In this document: positions 46,378 through 51,402 of the stretch, piece by piece
How positions within the stretch are numbered: the stretch's first letter is position 1
Layout: each line of letters opens with the position of its first letter
Origin: an uncultured Pseudomonadales bacterium
GTDB lineage: Bacteria; Pseudomonadota; Gammaproteobacteria; Pseudomonadales; Azotimanducaceae
NCBI GenBank assembly: GCA_905182155.1
Contig: CAJJAX010000044.1
Coordinates: 1 to 51,402, forward strand
DNA: 51,402 bases
Direction of reading: 5' to 3'
Notes under the pieces: model-generated
Seen by the model: only the letters and a program-made list of their open reading frames with translations
Told to the model about the DNA's origin: nothing
The model's database searches: none
Position numbers and translations under genes: made by a program

Positions 46378-46602
46378 CCCATTATCTTAGCACCGGGGTC
46401 TCCTTGATCAATCACCAATCGAATTCCTTGCTGTCGCCAAAGCCCGTCTACAGAAAGCTAAGTGATGCCCACAAACCAGCCGTTTTGGGCGCCTCAACGA
46501 AAGGCTCTACCCGCCGCGCGAGGAGAACGCGCCCAAGCCCCGTTGATATTATTCTCAGCAAGCCTTTGTTAGGCTTAAGTCAAAATAGATCAAGGACCCC
46601 TC

Positions 46603-47573
46603 ATGACCGACATTAACTTTACCCAAATCGACAGCAACGGCATCAGCATGCGTTTAGCCCATGCCGGTGAGGGCCCGTTGGTGTGCTGTTGATCCATGGC
46701 TGGCCTGAGTCTTGGTATTCGTGGAGGCATCAGATCACCATGTTGGCTGATGCGGGTTATCACGTGGTGGCACCGGACATGCGCGGTTATGGCGAGTCTG
46801 ACAAGCCCGTTGATGTCGATGACTACGACATCATACATGTTGCCGGAGATTTGGTTGGTATTCTGGATGCATTGGGTGAGGAGACGGCGATCTTGGTTGG
46901 TCATGACTGGGGCTCGATGGTGGTTTGGTATACCGCCCTACTGCATCCTGATCGATCAATGGGTTATGGGGATGAGCGTGCCCTATGGCGGACGCGCAAA
47001 ACAGGCGCCCCTTGACAGCTTCAAAGCCGCCTTTGGTGATAATTTCTTTTACATCCTCTACCACAATGAACTGGACGACAATAACCTGGGCGTTGCCGAA
47101 GCGGAGTACGACCAAGATCCCAAGGGCATTTTATCAAGGCTCTACGCTTCCCCAGATTCTCCACGAGCACCGGCGCTGATTACCACCCAAAACGAAGCGC
47201 CGGAGGCTGGATCGACCGGTTGGGTGAAGTATTAGAGCAACCGGCTTGGCTGTCCGACGGCGACCTCGCCTACTTCGTAAACGAATTAAGGGCAGCGGAT
47301 TTCGGGGTGGGGTCAACTACTACCGGAATTTCGACAGCAATTGGACCATCACTGAAAGCTTGGACCCCGTCATCGCCATGCCGTCGGCCTTCGTCTCTGG
47401 CGCGCAGGATGTTGTCATTCAGGCGCCGATACCGCCGCATTGCAGGCCATGATGTCGCCGGTCATGCAGCAGTTGGGCGACATCACCCTATTGACGGCAT
47501 GGGCCATTGGATTCAACAAGAAGCGCCTGCTAAAACCAATGCGGCCATCATCAAGTTTTTACAATCGCTTTAG
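46603..47573 (+). pseudogene. Epoxide-hydrolase-like alpha/beta hydrolase, frameshifted
   Basis: A hydrolase of about 320 residues split by at least four frame changes. The oxyanion segment is L-L-I-H-G-W-P-E-S-W near 46690, then P-D-M-R-G-Y-G-E-S-D near 46777, and the nucleophile elbow V-G-H-D-W-G-S near 46900, with Asp as in epoxide hydrolases and haloalkane dehalogenases. The cap region contains N-Y-Y-R-N-F, and the catalytic His is in G-M-G-H-W-I-Q-Q-E near the end. It opens epoxides to diols or acts on related esters. ATG 46603 has an AAGGA site. No product can be made from this sequence as given; recent indels or errors. Confidence 0.8.
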
Positions 47574-47946
47574 AGCAAGGACCATCGACGACTCTGAGGG
47601 CAAGCAAGACCAGACTTAAAGTTCGGTTGGCATAACTTAGCGGCCCAAGCGCCTTAAACGGCGGGATACGCCACATGGCGCGGCAAGGCGTCTGCACAAA
47701 CGGATTGTCGGTCTAGCCAGAGGCTTTGGCGCGCCAGAGTCAGACAGTCAAGTGATGCGTCAAGCACCGGACTGTTTGTCCGCGACCATCACGACGTTCG
47801 GAAACCAAAGACCGAAGGCTGCGATGGGACTGCCTGCCCGGCCTTTGCAACGCCAATCTGCTGACCTTGAGCGAGTCCAGATTTGTGGCCTATTTTCTAA
47901 CCATTCGTTTTAAGCCGTCGATCGCCGCGGCCTCACAACGACGGCT
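47574..47946. other. Gene-poor intergenic stretch
   Basis: About 370 bases between the convergent hydrolase and MAPEG genes. I found no gene, hairpin or repeat that I would defend. Frameshift errors common in this part of the window could hide a small gene. Confidence 0.3.
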
Positions 47947-48342
47947 TTACCTGTTGTAAAGATCCAAGCAAAACCCAATGATCGACCCAAAACGAAAATA
48001 TAAATGGGCGGCATACTGATGATCAGCCCTAGCGTTCTTTTTCAGCGGCCTGGTAATAGCCCAGCGCATACAGGAGTCGGCCGATCGGCCAAAACAGGCC
48101 AATACCGGCTGCCAGAGCGGGTCGACCGCCAGCGCGAACAGCCAAAGTGATGGTACAAACAACACCAAATGCTCGAGCGTATTCAGGTGTGCCCGAACGT
48201 AACGCTGATAGTCCTCGGGGCCATCATGCGACGGCGCCTGCACCCCAAACCGGCCTCGGGCCATCCCAGATTGATACAGGGTGTAGTAATACACTAAAAG
48301 CGACAATCCCGTGACAAGGCCCGGGTAGGTGAATTCGGTCAT
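47947..48342 (-). pseudogene. MAPEG family membrane protein, frameshifted
   Basis: A small integral membrane protein of about 130 residues with four expected helices. The first frame has F-T-Y-P-G-L-V-T-G-L and the loop R-A-H-L-N-T-L-E-H-L-V-L-F, the glutathione-binding region of MAPEG proteins. A frame change near 48090 opens the segment R-L-L-Y-A-L-G-Y-Y-Q, and a second near 48020 returns to the ending I-I-G-F-C-L-D-L-Y-N-R. MAPEG proteins include glutathione transferases and leukotriene synthases; bacterial members are of uncertain substrate. The ATG follows TGAGG. Two single-base indels in a short gene fit the error pattern of this region. Confidence 0.8.
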
Positions 48343-48669
48343 AACGCCTCACGGTTGGTCGTAGATAAGAGGCCGCACTATTTCACAATTTCATCTTTTA
48401 AGGAACCGCTAGCTGTTTTGGGTGCATTCGATTCTTTGAAACCCCGTCAGATTCCTGCGCGTTGCGTGGGCTAAAACAGGGCCAATACACACCGGTTTAT
48501 TGACCGAGCGCGGCGCCCAAAATAGGTGCTGAAATCGACGCTGCAAAAAATTTAACGTCCGTGACAACTTTTATTGCTTCCAGTCTAATTGGGTAGTATT
48601 TTTCGCCTATCGCGGGTTTGCGTGATGTCAACCTTACCGCCAAATGGATGCGGCACGCTGGGAGCTACT
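48343..48669. other. Divergent promoter region
   Basis: About 325 bases between the MAPEG gene and the dimethylglycine-dehydrogenase-like gene, divergently transcribed, so both promoters must be here. No regulator site, RNA gene or repeat was recognised. Confidence 0.4.
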
Positions 48670-51082
48670 ATGCAAAGTCATGCAAAAATCGTGATCCGTT
48701 GGCGGCGGCATCATGGGCGCGGGGTTACTCTACCACCTCGCCGAAGATGGCTGCAGCGATGTCCTCTTGATCGAAAAAGGTGAGCTCACCTCAGGCTCAA
48801 CCTGGCATGCCGCGGGTCAATGCCCGAACTTTGTAGGCGATTATAACCTTGCCAAAATCAATGCCTACGGGGAATCAGCTCTACCCCACGCTCGAAGCAA
48901 AAACCGGCAGTATGTGAGCTGGCATGCACCCGGCAGCTTGCGACTTGCCCGCAGCCAAGCGACCTTGACTGGTTTCGATATGTGCGCGGTTTTGGGGCCA
49001 ACGCGGGCTTCCCAATGGAAATCATTGGCGTTGATGAAATCAAACAACTCAATCCGTTTTTGGTCACCGATGGCGTGATCGCCGCGGCCTGGACGCCAGA
49101 GGATGGTCACGCGGTTCCCTCCGGGCTCTGCAACGCCATGGCGAAAGGCGCCACCCAATGGGCGCCAAAATTGAACGCTATAACCGGGTGATCGCCATCA
49201 ATGCCAAACCCTCTGGTGACTGGGAAGTGGTCACGAAAAAGGCACGGTCATTGCCGAAACCGTCGTCAATGCAGCCGGCTGTTATGCCCGTCAGGTTGCG
49301 CAAATGGTGAGCGCCGATGTCCCCATCATTAACATGGAGCACCACTACTTAATTACCGATCCGATCCAGGCCTTTGTGGCGCGCGATCAAGAAATTCCTG
49401 TGATGCGAGATTCCTTAACCGCGGGCTACTTTCGACAAGAACAAATTCAGGCCTGATCGGTATTTACGAGCATACTGGCGCGGTTGAGGCTTGGGCGCCA
49501 AAAGGCACCCCCGAATGGGCCTCAGAAAGCGAGCTCTTTACGACGATTAGACCGTCTGATGCCTTGGCTGGGGCACGCTTTCGAGCGAATGCCATTTTGG
49601 CCGATGCCGGCATCAAGCAAATTTTTAACGGCCGCCATCTCGCATACACCCGATGACCGCCACTCCTCGGGCCGGTCGCTGGCCTGAAAAATTTCTGGCT
49701 GTGTTGCGGCGCCTCATTCGGTATTGCCCAAGGCGCGGGCTGCGGCAGTACCTGGCGCAATGGATGCTGTATGGCGATTCGGATATTATATGACGGGCCT
49801 TGATCCGCGCCGCTTTGGGGTGTTTGCCGATGACCCCTATCTTCGATCAACGGTCTTCCAAGATTACTGCAATACCTTTGTAACACCGCGCCCGTCAGAA
49901 GAATGCCAGCGGGCCGAGGTCAGCGCACGAGCCCCTTGTACAACACCCTTACCACGCAAGGCGCTGTCCACAGTCAAACCTTCGGTTGGGAACGCCCTAA
50001 ATGGTTTTCAGTCGATGGCCGAGAAGAAGATTACAGTTATCACCGCAACAACGTCTTCGAGGTTGTCCGCGACGAGTGCCTGGCCGTTCGCGATCGCGTC
50101 GGCATTATGGATTTCACGGGGTTGCAAAATACGAGGTCCAAGGCCCGGATGCGAGAACCTACCTCAATCGTCTTTGCGCTAACCGCATTCCATTAAAGCA
50201 AGGCGCATCACCCTAACCCACGTTCTGTCGGATCAAGGCCGAATCAAAGGTGAAATGACCATTACCCGAATAGCCGATGATCACTACTATGCGCTGTCCG
50301 CCGCGAGCGCCGAAACCCGCGACCTGGATCATTTAACGCAAGCCCTGCACGCAGGTGAGCAGGTTTCGATCAGAATGTCACCGATGATTGGGGCTTGCTG
50401 GTTGTTGCGGGCCCGCGGGCGCGGACCTGTTGGCGCAGTGCAGTGACGCCGACTTTAGCAATGATGGGTTTCGCTAGTTTACCGGTCAGGAAATTACTGT
50501 AGCAGGCATAACGCTGCGGGCTCTGCGGGTGAATTATGTGGGGGAACTCGGCTGGGAACTGCACGCTCCGATCGCGCAGCTAAAAACCCTCTATGACGCG
50601 CTCTGGCAAGCCGGTAAAGCCTATGGGGTCGCCAATTTTGGTCTGTACGCCGTTAACAGCCTGCGGATCGAAAAAGCCTATCGCGGCTGGGGCGCGGAAC
50701 TCACCAACGAAGTGACCTTGCTGGATGCCGATATGGAACGCTTCATCCGCTTTGATAAAAAGCAGGATTTTAATGGCCGAGCAGCAACGCTTGCGCAACG
50801 CGATGCCGGCCGGTCGATCCAATTAGTATATTTCACGGTTGCGGCCACGGATTCGGACGTTCGCGGCGGTGAACCAATCTATCACGGTGAGCGCTGCATC
50901 GGCGTGACCACCTCTGGCGGGCTATGGCCACAGAACCGCGCAAAGTCTGGGCTTTGGCTATGTGGAACTTGCCAGTAGCCTGCCCGGTACTGCGTTCGAG
51001 GTGAAATATGGGCGCGCGCTACCCGGCCACCGTCCTGGCTGAACCCGTTTGGGATCCCAGTAACGTGCGACAAAGAGCCTGA
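48670..51082 (+). pseudogene. Dimethylglycine/sarcosine dehydrogenase-like flavoprotein, heavily frameshifted
   Basis: About 800 residues of a DAO-plus-GcvT-fold enzyme in more than ten frame segments. The N-terminal FAD loop V-G-G-G-I-M-G-A-G and S-G-S-T-W-H-A-A-G (His is the covalent FAD attachment site in mammalian DMGDH) are seen first. A central Y-L-A-Q-W-M-L-Y-G-D follows. The folate-binding GcvT part has G-I-M-D-F-T-G, N-Y-V-G-E-L-G-W-E-L, R-I-E-K-A-Y-R-G-W-G and the C-terminal P-A-T-V-L-A-E-P-V-W-D-P-S. Such enzymes demethylate glycine betaine breakdown products, passing one-carbon units to folate. ATG 48670 has a GGAG site; the stop is at 51082. Confidence 0.8.
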
Positions 51083-51087
51083 TCATT

Positions 51088-51402
51088 ATGGCAACCTCAC
51101 CGGGAACTGAAACGGTTGATCAGAAGGCCAGCGGCAGCCTGCCCAGGCAGGCGCGGGTCGCCATTGTCGGTGGTGGGGTCATTGGTTGTTCCGTGGCCTA
51201 TCATTTCGCCAAGATGGGTTGGTCGGATGTGGTTGTTGCTCGAGCGTAAAGAACTCACAGCGGCACAACTGGCATGCCGCTGGACTGGTTGGCCAGCTCA
51301 GGCCCTCCGGTCAACATGACCAAATTGGCCCGCTATACCAGCGAACTCTACGGCGCCCTCGAGGCGAAACCCAGCAAGCAACCGGTTATCGCCAAAGTGG
51401 AT
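51088..51402 (+). pseudogene. Second DMGDH/sarcosine dehydrogenase-like gene, 5' part only
   Basis: Begins at ATG 51088, five bases after the preceding paralogue, and runs off the window. V-A-I-V-G-G-G-V-I-G-C-S-V-A-Y-H is the FAD-binding loop. E-R-K-E-L-T-S leads into a broken T-T-W-H-A-A-G covalent-FAD motif, then L-V-G-Q-L-R-P-S and L-A-R-Y-T-S-E-L-Y. At least two frame changes occur in these 315 bases. It is clearly a paralogue of the gene before it, so the two form a tandem pair for methylamine or betaine catabolism. The 3' part is outside the window. Confidence 0.75.

Overview
The window reads as chromosomal DNA of a free-living, probably marine, gammaproteobacterium. The housekeeping genes (xthA, cysS, ribE, pyk, dinB) look gammaproteobacterial by eye. 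The secreted dockerin/DUF1592 and DUF1501 proteins, the sodium:dicarboxylate-type symporter and the paired dimethylglycine/sarcosine dehydrogenase-like genes suit a heterotroph living on marine organic matter. I could not place it more precisely, and no rRNA, tRNA, CRISPR, prophage or insertion sequence was seen.

Layout. 0-5.5 kb: zinc-ribbon protein, xthA, then on the minus strand ribE and a cysS-pyrF-vanZ cluster. 5.9-7.1 kb: ugd split by three frameshifts. 7.4-12 kb: threonine aldolase plus PfkB kinase, a hexapeptide acyltransferase divergent from a chloramphenicol-phosphotransferase-like kinase, and a methyltransferase next to an 8-bp tandem repeat. 12.4-17.4 kb: Sir2 deacylase, a three-gene PAS/receiver cassette without a catalytic kinase, and a DAACS symporter. 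17.6-20.2 kb: dinB (three frameshifts) and pyk. 20.3-28 kb: FAD-linked oxidase, EamA transporter, the NfeD-SPFH pair, a BaiN/HI0933 flavoprotein and an MltC-like transglycosylase. 28.1-29.7 kb: a VOC protein translationally coupled to a peroxiredoxin-like gene whose redox Cys is encoded by UGA and followed by a SECIS-like hairpin, plus a membrane-anchored split-barrel protein. 29.8-37.8 kb: an apparent five-gene operon (two secreted serine beta-lactamase/esterases, a double-receiver hybrid histidine kinase, a CASTOR/POLLUX-like ion channel, a lone receiver). 38-41 kb: an SDR oxidoreductase, a 14-bp repeat array and an N-acyl-D-amino-acid deacylase. 41.4-51.4 kb: a DUF1592/DUF1588 cytochrome-like protein with dockerin-like repeats paired with a DUF1501 protein, an epoxide-hydrolase-like protein, a MAPEG protein and two tandem DMGDH/sarcosine dehydrogenase-like genes.

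The last 10 kb is full of single-base frameshifts, while the protein sequence stays conserved from frame to frame. This looks more like poor consensus sequence near a contig end than old pseudogenes. ugd, dinB and the peroxiredoxin gene carry similar isolated indels.

The observations most worth following are the candidate selenocysteine peroxiredoxin (28.1-28.7 kb), the kinase/CASTOR-channel/receiver operon (29.8-37.8 kb) and the kinase-less PAS/receiver cassette (13.2-15.5 kb).
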